A stretch of DNA of 64,000 nucleotides from Candidatus Cloacimonas acidaminovorans str. Evry (GTDB lineage Bacteria > Cloacimonadota > Cloacimonadia > Cloacimonadales > Cloacimonadaceae), in contig NC_020449.1 in assembly GCF_000146065.2 (NCBI RefSeq), positions 868,001 through 932,000 of the forward strand, in the 5' to 3' direction. The position numbers and the translations under genes were made by a program. Positions 16,531 to 24,936 of this stretch are shown here, one piece after another. Under the pieces are notes generated by a model. The model made no database searches. It was not told the DNA's origin and saw only the letters and a program-made list of their open reading frames with translations. Position 1 is the first letter of the stretch; the number at the start of each line of letters is the position of its first letter.

Positions 16531-17124
16531 CTACTGATAATTTAAGCGAATTTTGTGTTTATTGCCATCAATAATTTTACGAAATTCCTTTTCTTGTTCA
16601 GCCGGAAGATTTAGTATAAAGCTAACTTCTTCAGACCATATCACTTGCTTTATTTCTCCTCCGATTGCCTGAAACGAATGTTTTAGATATTCAAAAGAAG
16701 CATAATCACAAACAAGAGGAAAGGAAATTAGCAGCTTTGCTTCTATCAGATTACTTTTCAGAATTGCCTGTTCAACCGCTTCAGAATAAGCAGCAATCAG
16801 TCCTTTTACACCTAATTTTATACCTCCAAAATAACGGGAAACAACAGCCAGAATATTTGTCAGGTCATTTCGCAAAAGTGTATTCAATATTGGTTTTCCA
16901 GCTGTTCCAGTTGGTTCTCCAGCATCTGAATAATAGATAATTTCTCTGTTTAAACCGTGAATATAGGCATAACAATTATGAGTGGCATCAGAAAAAAGCC
17001 GATAATGCTCATTCAAAATATCTTTAACTTCTTCTACATAGGGAAGAGGATACAACACTGCTACAAATCTGGAGCGCTTTATTTTTATTTCACTATCGGT
17101 CTTTTTTTCTATTGTATACAGCAT
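16531..17124 (-). CDS. YigZ/IMPACT family protein
   Basis: A 197-residue protein with the UPF0029/IMPACT N-terminal domain. KIKRSRFVAVLYPL, FSDATHNCYAYI, YSDAGEPTGTAGKPIL and VVSRYFGGIKLGVKGLI are all family hallmarks. The C-terminal part (about 130-197) is the DUF1949-type domain. Eukaryotic IMPACT regulates GCN2. The bacterial role is not established, although a nucleic-acid-related function has been suggested from structure. It lies 19 bp upstream of the ChaN-like gene on the same strand. Confidence 0.92.
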   Translation of the reverse strand: MLYTIEKKTDSEIKIKRSRFVAVLYPLPYVEEVKDILNEHYRLFSDATHNCYAYIHGLNREIIYYSDAGEPTGTAGKPILNTLLRNDLTNILAVVSRYFGGIKLGVKGLIAAYSEAVEQAILKSNLIEAKLLISFPLVCDYASFEYLKHSFQAIGGEIKQVIWSEEVSFILNLPAEQEKEFRKIIDGNKHKIRLNYQ

Positions 17125-17210
17125 TTTTTAACTCCCGCACTTTGAACTCCCGCACTCTTGTACTCCTGCACTTTGAACTCCGGCACTCCCGCACTTTGAA
17201 CTCCCGCACT
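17125..17210. repeat. 15-bp direct repeats between umuC and yigZ
   Basis: Four to six imperfect copies of ACTCCCGCACTTTGA (e.g. 'AACTCCCGCACTTTGAACTC', 'CTCCTGCACTTTG', 'CTCCGGCACTCCCGCAC') fill the spacer. On the minus strand they read as repeated AAAGTGCGGGAGT. I saw this unit nowhere else in the window. No T-tract hairpin is present. Confidence 0.7.
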
Positions 17211-18500
17211 TTATTTCACCTTCGGAAGGTCATTCCAGTGGGTTGTATAATGAGGTGAAAGTTTTGCCCGTTTCATTTTCCAGTCCTTTTTTATTCCGCT
17301 ACTGGCATAAAAAAGAGTGTCCTGACCATAAGTTCTATTTAGTTTATCCATTGCTTCCATCAGTTTTTTGCGTTTATCATCCAGATAATTTGTGTCCATA
17401 AAGCTTAAGGGAACATCTTTTTCGGGAATAATATCAGCCAACATTACTCCGGCTTTTTTAAATTCAAAACCCGGTAAATATAAGTCATCCAGCAGGTTAA
17501 GAGCTGTTTTTATCAGTTCGGGAGTATAAGCAGTAGGCGGAAAGAGAGTTGTAGAAAGGGAATTGTTGTATTGAGGTCCTTCCTTAAAACGGTTTGTAGA
17601 AAGAAACACCATCAGCAATCCAGCCACACTTTTTTGTTTCCGCAATTTTTCTGCGGCCCGAGTAACATATTCAGAAATTGCCTCTTGCAAGTCATTAAGA
17701 GAGGAAACCTGTTTACCAAAAGAGCGGGAAGTGACAATACTTTTTTTGTTTGCAGGAGCTTCATCCAAATCAATGCAAGCATAGCCACGCAGTTCCAAAA
17801 CGGTTTTTAAGCCCACACTTGTTAAATAATGCTCTATAAATTTATCCTCTGCATCCCTCAATTGGAGCGCTGTTTCAATTTTATGCTGTCTTAAAAATTT
17901 ATCATATTGCCTTCCAATTCCCCAAACTTCAGAGACAGGTGTTTTTGCCAGTGCTTTGGTAATGCGTTCATCATCCAGCAAACAAAGCGAACCTTGAAAA
18001 GCAGAATAGCGTTTGGCAAAATGATTGGCAACTTTAGCCAGCGTTTTGGTTTGGGAAATTCCCACCGAAACAGGAATTCCCGTCCATTGAAAAACCGTTC
18101 TTTTTATCTTTTTGCCAAAGTTCTCCAGGTCTCTATTTTTAAAGCCGTTTAACCCTAAAAATGCCTCATCAATACTGTATATTTCTACTTCCGGAGAAAA
18201 CAGAGCAAGAACTTCCATCACTCTTGAACTCATATCCGCATAAAGAGCATAATTGGAAGAAAGTAATGTCCCACCGTGTTTTTTGATCAATCCCTCATAT
18301 TTAAATCCGGGTGCTCCCATAGGAATTTTCAGGTCTTTAATTTCTTGCGAGCGGGAAACAATACAACCGTCATTATTAGATAAGACAGCTACCGGTTTAT
18401 TATTCAATTTGGGATTGAAAACTCGTTCACAGGATACATAAAAATTGTTGCAATCCACCAGAGCAACAATGTTATCATTTTTTAAGCCGGTAGTATTCAT
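17211..18500 (-). CDS. umuC: Y-family DNA polymerase, UmuC (Pol V catalytic subunit)
   Basis: A 429-residue translesion polymerase. The palm motif ALVDCNNFYVSCERVF (first catalytic Asp about residue 16), the LSNNDGCIVSRSQEIK segment and the second catalytic pair in EIYSIDEAFLG are all present. The GIPVSVGISQTKTLAKVAN thumb entry, GIGRQYDKFL helix-hairpin-helix and a little-finger domain with SRSFGKQVSSL follow. UmuC replicates past DNA lesions with UmuD'. No umuD lies beside it, unlike the usual umuDC pair, so UmuD must be elsewhere or absent. Length matches UmuC (about 420). A GTGA-type palindrome overlaps the putative promoter. Confidence 0.95.
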   Translation of the reverse strand: MNTTGLKNDNIVALVDCNNFYVSCERVFNPKLNNKPVAVLSNNDGCIVSRSQEIKDLKIPMGAPGFKYEGLIKKHGGTLLSSNYALYADMSSRVMEVLALFSPEVEIYSIDEAFLGLNGFKNRDLENFGKKIKRTVFQWTGIPVSVGISQTKTLAKVANHFAKRYSAFQGSLCLLDDERITKALAKTPVSEVWGIGRQYDKFLRQHKIETALQLRDAEDKFIEHYLTSVGLKTVLELRGYACIDLDEAPANKKSIVTSRSFGKQVSSLNDLQEAISEYVTRAAEKLRKQKSVAGLLMVFLSTNRFKEGPQYNNSLSTTLFPPTAYTPELIKTALNLLDDLYLPGFEFKKAGVMLADIIPEKDVPLSFMDTNYLDDKRKKLMEAMDKLNRTYGQDTLFYASSGIKKDWKMKRAKLSPHYTTHWNDLPKVK

Positions 18501-18534
18501 TGTTTTCCTTTTCCTTCTGTTCTCTTTTTCTGTG

Positions 18535-18568
18535 TGTGACTTTATTCACTATTGCCTATTATTGTCAA
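18535..18568 (-). promoter_or_regulatory. Candidate umuC promoter with CRP/FNR-like box
   Basis: On the minus strand TTGACA (18563-18568) is followed after 18 bp by TAAAGT. A TGTGA-N6-TCACT palindrome (18535-18550 on the + strand) covers this -10. It differs from the CRP consensus half-sites at one position. No LexA-type box (CTG-N10-CAG) is evident, although umuC genes are normally SOS-controlled. This is a weak, inference-level call. Confidence 0.35.
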
Positions 18569-18791
18569 GAAAAGTCAGTAAGGGAAGAGGAAGATTTTGT
18601 TTCCCGCAAATTACGCAAATTGCACGCAGATTTCACCAATAAAAATATTGCACCCGAATTTGACGAATTTTAGAACATTTTAATGGATAAGAGGGGGAGA
18701 ATGGAAATGAAGAAGATAAAATTCAGAATGTAAAATGAATTTTGCTCGGTAAAAGGGTTAATATCTAAAAGGTTGAGATTCTTTAAAAGCC

Positions 18792-18988
18792 AAAAGAGCG
18801 AAACTGGAGGGTTGATGTCCCCATCAACTTCTTTTTAAAAATGGCTAAAAAACCCTTTGCCCTTCGCTCTCTGCCCTCTGCCAATAGCCCAAAAGAGCGA
18901 AACTGGAGGGTTGATGTCCCCATCAACTTCTTTTTAAAAATGGCTAAAAAACCCTTTGCCCTTCGCTCTTTGCCCTCTGCTAATAGCC
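18792..18988. repeat. 99-bp tandem duplication
   Basis: Two nearly identical 99-bp copies (18792-18890 and 18891-18988). Each starts AAAAGAGCGAAACTGGAGGG, continues TTGATGTCCCCATCAAC (a hairpin) and ends in CCCTTTGCCCTTCGCTCT and TAGCCC. They differ at about two positions (CTCTGCC versus TTTGCC and CCAAT versus CTAAT), so the duplication is recent. Confidence 0.9.
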
Positions 18989-19060
18989 CGTCAGGGCGAA
19001 ACTTTTATAGCGATGGTGGCGTAAGCCCCTCGTTAAAATGAAAGCCCCGACTTTTTTTCT
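18985..19060 (+). repeat. Palindromic interspersed repeat family A, copy 3
   Basis: Reads AGCCCGTCAGGGCGAAAC, TTTTATAGCGATGGTGGCG, TAAGCCCCTCG, TTAAAATGAAAGCCCCGAC, then T7. The closest relatives are copy 1 (inverted, 2966-3040) and copy 5 (49088-49160). Confidence 0.75.
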
Positions 19061-19080
19061 TTCTCCCTTTCCCACTAAAA

Positions 19081-19132
19081 AAAGCCCCAAAGGGCGACAC
19101 AATGATAGCGATGGGTGTGTAAACCCCTCGGG
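19081..19132 (+). repeat. Palindromic interspersed repeat family A, copy 4
   Basis: Reads AAAGCCCCAAAGGGCGACAC, AATGATAGCGATGGGTGTGT, AAACCCCTCGG. It is directly downstream of copy 3 in the same orientation and is the reverse complement of copy 2 (6931-6981). Confidence 0.75.
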
Positions 19133-19311
19133 AAAATGCGATTTTTTCGGTAACGAAATAGAGGTTAAAAGGTATTTGACCAGGAGGTCAAACTTCCTTT
19201 TTAAAAATCATTATAACTCCTAAATATTAATCTTAACCTTATAAAACCTATGTAGATAACTGAATATTTTGCCCACCCTGAACTATATTTATGTAATTGC
19301 TTGTTATATAG

Positions 19312-19395
19312 ATGATTAAGTAATGACTCCGTAACACTTCCGTAACACTTCCGTTGTCTCGTTACGGGGTTGTTACTTGGTTGTTACTTTGTCAT
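19312..19395 (+). repeat. TTACGGA imperfect palindrome, family C, copy 1
   Basis: Two CACTTCCGTAA words (ACTCCGTAACACTTCCGTAA) are followed by CACTTCCGTTGTCTCGTTAC, then GGGGTTGTTACTTGGTTGTT. CTCCGTAAC/GTTACGG and AAGTAA/TTACTT allow folding. The region at 62915-62995 is its reverse complement with few changes, and both end near an ACAGGCAAAA/CAAGCAGGCAA word. Confidence 0.8.
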
Positions 19396-19739
19396 AAAAT
19401 ATTCAAGCAGGCAAGATTGCTACCTATCCTGATTTTTCAGAAATAGAAATTATATCATATTTTTATTTATAAAACATCAATGGTTGAGAAAATCCCGGGG
19501 AAATAGCAAAACAAAAAGCTCGGATTTTAACCCTGAGAATAGTTAAATAATAAAGAGAAAAAATCCTAAAAATAGGGCAGATGAAGAATATAAAAAAAGG
19601 CAATTTATCCCTAAATGGTAATAATTATCAGGCATAAAACGCGTAATTTTATTAAAGGATATAAATTCTGTTGTTCTAATGTCGTTCCTGCGAAAGCCGG
19701 AATTCAGTTAATAATAAAAAATATTTTATGCTTACTTTT

Positions 19740-19970
19740 CGCCGGATTGAAACCCGTCGTTAATATCTGTCGTTCCTACGGAACTTTTTCTCGGAAAAAG
19801 AGATAATGACTATCCTGCTTTCTTATCGCCGGGTTGAAAACCCGTCGTTAATATCTGTCGTTCCTACGGAACTCTTTCTCGGAAAAAGAGATAATGACTA
19901 TCCTGCTTTCTTATCGCCGGGTTGAAACCCGTCGTTAATATCTGTCGTTCCTACGGAACTTTTTCTCTTA
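19740..19970 (+). repeat. Three tandem 87-88-bp units, repeat family B
   Basis: Units begin at 19740, 19827 and 19915, each with CGCCGG(G/A)TTGAAACCCG, TCGTTAATATCTGTCGTTCC and TACGGAACTTTTTCTC. The first two continue GGAAAAAGAGATAATGACTA to TCCTGCTTTCTTAT. The third stops before that second half. CCGGGTT/AACCCG forms a short stem. A single inverted copy lies at 7020-7070. Confidence 0.88.
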
Positions 19971-20132
19971 TTTATGATTTACAAATATGGATAAAGTAAT
20001 ATTTCTCTTTATCTCTTTTTCTCTTTGTAAAAATATTCTCTTTTTCTCTTTCCCTCTTTGTAAAAATATTCTCTTTGTCTCTTTCCCTCTTTGTGAAAAT
20101 ATTCTCTTTTTCTCTTTCTCTCTTTGTGAAAG

Positions 20133-20165
20133 AAAAAAAACCGTCAGCTGGGGGTGCTGACGGTT
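20133..20165 (-). terminator. Intrinsic terminator after ftsZ (end of dcw cluster)
   Basis: Minus strand: a perfect 10-bp stem AACCGTCAGC/GCTGACGGTT around a 7-nt loop, followed by eight Ts. It lies 64 bp past the ftsZ stop and is the expected end of the division cluster transcript. Confidence 0.9.
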
Positions 20166-20228
20166 AGTGAGCTTTGGACTTTTGTTTCACATAAACAAGG
20201 AGGAGTTTATGATGAAGCGTTTTTAATT

Positions 20229-21413
20229 TTAATCAAGTGCTTTCAGGAATGAAGGCACATCTGTTTTCAAAGGAGGAATGCGTGTAGGTTCATTCGCAGC
20301 GGCTTTAACTTCCTCTTTTGGTGTTGTTTGGTTAATACTCAAACGGGCAAAGATATCTTCAATTTCGGCATTAGTATCTTCAGGTTGAGTGATAGAAGAG
20401 ACAGATTTTTCTCCGAATTCAGGCAAACCGGGGAAGTCAATAGTATGTTCTTTATCTTCTTTTTCTAAACCGGTAGCAATAATGGTAACCTGAATTTTTC
20501 CTGCCATAGCATCATCCAGAATAATACCCATAATGATATTAGCGGCTTTTCCGGTTTCACTTACGATAACATTGGAGACCTCATCAAATTCACTCATTAG
20601 GATATCATAACCGGCTGTGATATTTAACAGTAAGGACTGACAGCCCTGTAAACTGATATGTGATAAAAGAGGATTATCAATTGCGGCTCTGGCTGCGTTT
20701 ATAGCTCTGTTTTCTCCTTCTGCAATTCCGCTGCCGATAAGAGCATAACCCATATTTTGCATAATAGCTTTCACATCAGCAAAATCTACATTAATAAGAC
20801 CTGTAACATTGATAATGTCGCTAACTGCTCGGGCTGCTTCATAAAGAACAAATTCGGCTTTTTTAAATGCTTCCTTTAAAGTAAGGTTTGCATAGATTTC
20901 ACAGAGTTTTTCGTTGGGAATAACCAGTAAAGTATCCACGAATTCTCGTAGATGTTTAATGCCGTAAATTGCATTTTCTGCTCTTTTTTTACCCTCATAG
21001 GGGAAAGGAGAAGTTACTATTCCAAAAGTTAAAATTCCCATTTCACGAGCAATTTTAGCGATAATAGGTGAGGCACCGGTTCCTGTTCCACCCCCCATTC
21101 CTGCAGCAATAAAAACCATATCTGCCCCATCCAGATGGCTTTTAATGTCCTCTTTGGATTCTTCTGCACTTCTGGCTCCAAGTTCAGGATTGGCACCGGT
21201 TCCTAATCCGCGGGTAAGTTTCTTTCCCAGTTGCAATTTCATATTGGCTTTACTTTTGGTAAGATCGCGGATATCGGTATTAGCTGCGATAAATTCCACA
21301 CCGAATAAGTTATTCTCAATCATAGTATTGAGTGCGTTTCCACCTGCTCCACCTACACCGATAATTTTAATGTTGGTTCCGATTTGGGCGGGTTTTTCGT
21401 CAAATTCAATCAT
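20229..21413 (-). CDS. ftsZ: Cell division GTPase FtsZ
   Basis: A 394-residue tubulin homologue that polymerises into the cytokinetic ring at midcell. The nucleotide-binding glycines KIIGVGGAGGNALN (about 16-29), the tubulin signature GGGTGTG (residues 107-113) and the T7-loop region VDFADVKAIMQNMG are all present. A variable linker (about 315-375) leads to a C-terminal peptide (RIPPLKTDVPSFLKALD) suited to binding FtsA. Length is normal. It is the last gene of the dcw cluster, 12 bp after ftsA and followed by a strong terminator. Confidence 0.97.
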   Translation of the reverse strand: MIEFDEKPAQIGTNIKIIGVGGAGGNALNTMIENNLFGVEFIAANTDIRDLTKSKANMKLQLGKKLTRGLGTGANPELGARSAEESKEDIKSHLDGADMVFIAAGMGGGTGTGASPIIAKIAREMGILTFGIVTSPFPYEGKKRAENAIYGIKHLREFVDTLLVIPNEKLCEIYANLTLKEAFKKAEFVLYEAARAVSDIINVTGLINVDFADVKAIMQNMGYALIGSGIAEGENRAINAARAAIDNPLLSHISLQGCQSLLLNITAGYDILMSEFDEVSNVIVSETGKAANIIMGIILDDAMAGKIQVTIIATGLEKEDKEHTIDFPGLPEFGEKSVSSITQPEDTNAEIEDIFARLSINQTTPKEEVKAAANEPTRIPPLKTDVPSFLKALD

Positions 21414-21425
21414 TTTATCCCCCTT

Positions 21426-22697
21426 TTAGGTAAAGTCCTTTAATATTTTTTTAACTTTATCTACGATTTTTTTCCCTTTTATGTTTGGCAGAGTAAAGCC
21501 CTTACTAACGGGTTCGTTATTTTTACCTGCCGCAAAGTATAAAATTCCTACAACGGTTGCATAAGCCGGGTCTTCCAAACGGCTAATCATTCCGTTTAAA
21601 CGGGAAAGGTCTGGTGTGGCAATTTTTACATGGAGATTGAATGCTTCGGATAAAACAACCTCTATGTTTTTCAGTTTAGCTGTTCCCCCGCAAAGAATGA
21701 TACCCGAAGTTACCAGTTCCGGGGTGTAAAATTCCTTTGCTTTATTGTAACAAAGAGAAAGCATTTCTTCTACCCGGTGTTGAATAACATGGCTAACTAA
21801 AAATTTGGTTTTGCGGCTGGTAGAGCGTCCACTAATTCCTTCCACATCAATTTCTTCTGTTTGGTCAACGCTGCTGGCAAGAGCGTTTCCATATTCTACT
21901 TTGATATATTCTGCATTGCCTAAAGTGGTCTTAAGTCCAATTGCCAGGTCTTCTGTGATATTTTTTCCTGCCATCGGCAAAACGAGGATTTTTTCCAGGG
22001 AACCGCGATTATAAATAGATAGGTCACAAGTTCCACCTCCAATATCAAGAACTAAAGCTCCCAGCCGTCGTTCATCTTCACTTAAAACAGATTCGGAAAT
22101 AGCAATATGATTTAAAATAAAATTTTCAGGATTGATTTCATAACCTGCCAGCTGAATGCATTTACTTAAATTGCGCAAAGGGGTAAGTTCCGCTAAAATA
22201 GTATAGACCTTGGCAATTAAATGAAATCCATTCATATTCACGGGATTGTGAATATCATCCTGATTATCAATTACAAAGTTATGCGGAATTCCGTGCAAAA
22301 TGCGAAAACGCTCCAGACCTTTCTGAATCTTAACGCTGTTTTTGGCATCATTGATAACCTGTTCAATATGTTCTTGAGTAATTTCTCCTGGTTCATTCGG
22401 TGTTTCGGAAGGGATGGAAATACGTCCGTCTCCAAATTGAGTCCGAATATGTTCTCCGGTAATATTGCAATAGATATTATTGGCAGAAGTTTTTCCTTCT
22501 TTTTCCGCAGTAGAAATTGCTTTTGCTACACAACCGGAAAGTGCCTGAATATCTTTAACAATTCCACCTTCAATGCCTTCGGAAGGATATTCGCCTAAAC
22601 CTAATATTTCCAGACGTCCATCTCCAACTTCTTTGGCAATGATGCAACGAACATTGGAAGAGCCAATATCTAAAGCAGTTATGATTGATTGTTTCAT
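21426..22697 (-). CDS. ftsA: Cell division protein FtsA (actin-like membrane tether)
   Basis: A 423-residue actin-fold ATPase that anchors FtsZ filaments to the membrane. Visible are TALDIGSSNVRCII (phosphate-1), the SHS2/1C insertion (about 85-160), VLDIGGGTCDLSIY (phosphate-2) and ILCGGTAKLKNIE (adenosine region). The extreme C-terminus (IVDKVKKILKDFT) is a short amphipathic helix of the kind that inserts in the membrane. The start overlaps the ftsQ stop by 4 bp. Family and role are secure. Confidence 0.96.
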   Translation of the reverse strand: MKQSIITALDIGSSNVRCIIAKEVGDGRLEILGLGEYPSEGIEGGIVKDIQALSGCVAKAISTAEKEGKTSANNIYCNITGEHIRTQFGDGRISIPSETPNEPGEITQEHIEQVINDAKNSVKIQKGLERFRILHGIPHNFVIDNQDDIHNPVNMNGFHLIAKVYTILAELTPLRNLSKCIQLAGYEINPENFILNHIAISESVLSEDERRLGALVLDIGGGTCDLSIYNRGSLEKILVLPMAGKNITEDLAIGLKTTLGNAEYIKVEYGNALASSVDQTEEIDVEGISGRSTSRKTKFLVSHVIQHRVEEMLSLCYNKAKEFYTPELVTSGIILCGGTAKLKNIEVVLSEAFNLHVKIATPDLSRLNGMISRLEDPAYATVVGILYFAAGKNNEPVSKGFTLPNIKGKKIVDKVKKILKDFT

Positions 22698-23476
22698 TTA
22701 TTGCCTGCCTTAACTACAACCTGATTTTTATAGCGCAAATCAACTACGCTATTTTTGTTTATATTGCCATTTTCCTGAACAAACTGATAACGTGCAAGCT
22801 GTTTAGCCAAGTCCTCCTGAGCAGGAATAATGCGTGTACCTGTTTTCGCATCAATAATATTAACCGTCTTATCTATTAAATAATATTCCGAAATCTGAGG
22901 AAGAAAATCCGGAGCTTCTTTGGTAATGCGTTTATGCAATTGTAATACCTGTTGTAATCCTACATTTTTCAGTTTATGTCCAGGTTTTATTTGATGGTTA
23001 CTTAAATAGGTGCTATAAATTGGCATATCTTCTTTATAAATAGGGGAATACTTCATCAAAACAACAGCTTCGGAATCAATTGGATGCAAATCACCTTCAA
23101 TTGTTTTCAGATATATTGCCGCTTTGCGTTCATTGATTTCCAGCTTTATGGTTGAAGGTAAACGCTTATGTAATTTAACATCCTTTACCCGGGAAAGATT
23201 CATTACCTTATTTTTAATATCCTCTGTAGGAATTGCCAGTAAATTCATTCCTATATAGGGTTGGGTAATTTTGTAAATTAAAGTGTCAGGAATTGCTTCG
23301 TTTCCAATAACAGTTACTTTTTGTAAAGTGAAAAGGTCTATATGCGTAAGACCAAACCAGATACCCGTTCCCAAAAGCGCTACACCAATTAAGGCAAAAA
23401 AGAAGAACAGGTAATAACGACTATTACCGCGACGCTTACGAGTACCTTTGTTTAGTTCCATAAGTTTATGTATCAA
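22694..23476 (-). CDS. ftsQ: Cell division protein FtsQ/DivIB
   Basis: A 260-residue bitopic membrane protein. A basic cytoplasmic N-terminus (NKGTRKRRGN) leads to one helix (about 23-45). The POTRA domain starts at LFTLQKVTVIGNEAIP (about 49-64), with the family's 'NLSRVKDVKLHKRLPSTIKLEINERK' pattern split by a short helix. FtsQ bridges early and late divisome proteins with FtsB/FtsL. The start is uncertain: the TTG at 23476 is only 2 bp from AAAGGA, and an ATG at 23461 (residue 6) is an alternative. It overlaps ftsA by 4 bp. Confidence 0.9.
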   Translation of the reverse strand: MIHKLMELNKGTRKRRGNSRYYLFFFFALIGVALLGTGIWFGLTHIDLFTLQKVTVIGNEAIPDTLIYKITQPYIGMNLLAIPTEDIKNKVMNLSRVKDVKLHKRLPSTIKLEINERKAAIYLKTIEGDLHPIDSEAVVLMKYSPIYKEDMPIYSTYLSNHQIKPGHKLKNVGLQQVLQLHKRITKEAPDFLPQISEYYLIDKTVNIIDAKTGTRIIPAQEDLAKQLARYQFVQENGNINKNSVVDLRYKNQVVVKAGNK

Positions 23477-23541
23477 AGTCCTTTAGCTTACTAACAGTAA
23501 AATTTGAAAAACTGATTTCAGCTTTACAAGTTACTAATATT

Positions 23542-24936
23542 TTATTGCTTATGATTTGTGTCAACATAATTCTTCAATTGCCTTAAAATTTCTTCTCCAT
23601 ACTGCCAAATATTGCCTGCTCCCATAGTGATTAAAATATCTCCTTCTTTAAGGAGAGCAAGGGTTTGGCTCACTATTTCGGAATTGGAGTTAATTAAATG
23701 GACATTATGATGTCCACTTTGAATTGCGGCATCAGCAATCAGTTTGGAACTAATTCCCGGAATAGGTTGTTCCCGTGCAGGATAAATTGGAGCTAAAATG
23801 AGGCAGTCACAAGAAAAGAAGGACTTTCCGAATTCCTCATAAAAATCACGGGTCCTTGAGTATAAATGGGGTTGAAATAGAGCTACAATTCTCCTTTTGG
23901 CACTATCCTTAAAGCCCTCCAAAGTTGCTATAATTTCTGTAGGATGATGTGCATAATCATCATAAACGGTAATTCCACCTGCTTCACCCTTCAGATCAAA
24001 TCTTCTGTAAACACCGCTGAATTTACCTAAGCCATCTTGAATAGCGGGAAAAGGGATATCCAATTCCAGACCGATGGATGCAGCCAGTAATGAATTCTGA
24101 ATATTATGTTTACCGGTAACTTTCAAAGAAATGCGTCCCAGCTTATAATCCTTAAACAGAAGGTCGTAGGAAGAATTGAAACCCTGCATATCAATATCTC
24201 TTGCTTGCACATCTGCCTGACGAGAGAAACCGTAGGTAACTATTTTTTTATGAATAAAAGGTAAGATTGCTTGCACGCCAGGATCATCCAAACAGGCAAT
24301 AACACTGCCAAAGAAAGGAACTTTATTGGCATATTCTATAAAAGAACTCTTAATTTCATCAAGATTACGGTAACAATCCAGATGGTCTGCATCTACATTA
24401 GTAATACCTGCAATACAAGGAGTTAGGGTTAAAAATGAATGGTCATATTCATCCGCTTCTACTACGATATATTTTCCACTGCCCATCACATTGTTACTGC
24501 CAAAATTTTTCACTTTTCCCCCAACGATGATAGTTGGTTCCAAACCTGCACTTTCTAAAACAGAACCAGCCATAGAAGTGGAAGTTGTTTTGCCATGAGT
24601 TCCGGCAATTCCGATAGAAAAACTCATTCGGGTAATTTCAGCCAGCAATTCTGCTCTGCGGATAACAGGTATTTTCATTTCGTAGGCAGATACAATTTCC
24701 GGATTGTCATCATTTATTGCGCTGGATTTTACTACTACATCTGCATCGCCGATATTTTCGGGGTTATGACCTTCAAAAATCTTTATGCCGAGGGATTCCA
24801 AATGAGTTGTAATATCCGATTTTTTAAGATCGGAGCCGGTAATTTCTAAACCCTGATTGTGCAGAAATTCAGCAATTCCGCTCATTCCGATACCTCCAAT
24901 TCCGACAAAGTGTATTTTTCTGGTTCTTCCTAACAT
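23542..24936 (-). CDS. murC: UDP-N-acetylmuramate-L-alanine ligase MurC
   Basis: A 464-residue Mur ligase that adds L-Ala to UDP-MurNAc. An N-terminal Rossmann domain opens with IHFVGIGGIGMSGIAEFL, the ATP loop is GIAGTHGKTTSTSM (about 111-124), and VVEADEYDHSF and the central DDYAHHPTEI are the MurC-type signature. The C-terminal domain includes LFQPHLYSRT. Neither murB nor ddl, which often follow murC in dcw clusters, occurs here; ftsQ comes next after 65 bp. It overlaps murG by 7 bp. Confidence 0.96.
   Translation of the reverse strand: MLGRTRKIHFVGIGGIGMSGIAEFLHNQGLEITGSDLKKSDITTHLESLGIKIFEGHNPENIGDADVVVKSSAINDDNPEIVSAYEMKIPVIRRAELLAEITRMSFSIGIAGTHGKTTSTSMAGSVLESAGLEPTIIVGGKVKNFGSNNVMGSGKYIVVEADEYDHSFLTLTPCIAGITNVDADHLDCYRNLDEIKSSFIEYANKVPFFGSVIACLDDPGVQAILPFIHKKIVTYGFSRQADVQARDIDMQGFNSSYDLLFKDYKLGRISLKVTGKHNIQNSLLAASIGLELDIPFPAIQDGLGKFSGVYRRFDLKGEAGGITVYDDYAHHPTEIIATLEGFKDSAKRRIVALFQPHLYSRTRDFYEEFGKSFFSCDCLILAPIYPAREQPIPGISSKLIADAAIQSGHHNVHLINSNSEIVSQTLALLKEGDILITMGAGNIWQYGEEILRQLKNYVDTNHKQ

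Larger units (their letters stand above)
18501..20228. other. 1.7-kb repeat field between umuC and ftsZ
   Basis: I see no gene, tRNA or recognised RNA. The content, in order: 'CGCAAATTACGCAAATTGCACGCAGATTT' type words (18606-18637); a 99-bp tandem duplication (18792-18988); two family A repeats (18985-19060, 19081-19132); a TTACGGA palindrome (about 19315-19395); three family B units (19740-19970); T/C-rich CTCTTTTTCTC tracts (19985-20130); and the ftsZ terminator. Short open frames here only follow the repeats. Confidence 0.7.

Noticed and set aside
18841-19223. Two short plus-strand frames rich in PFALRSLPSANSP
   Set aside because: They are translations of the 99-bp duplication and the family A repeats.
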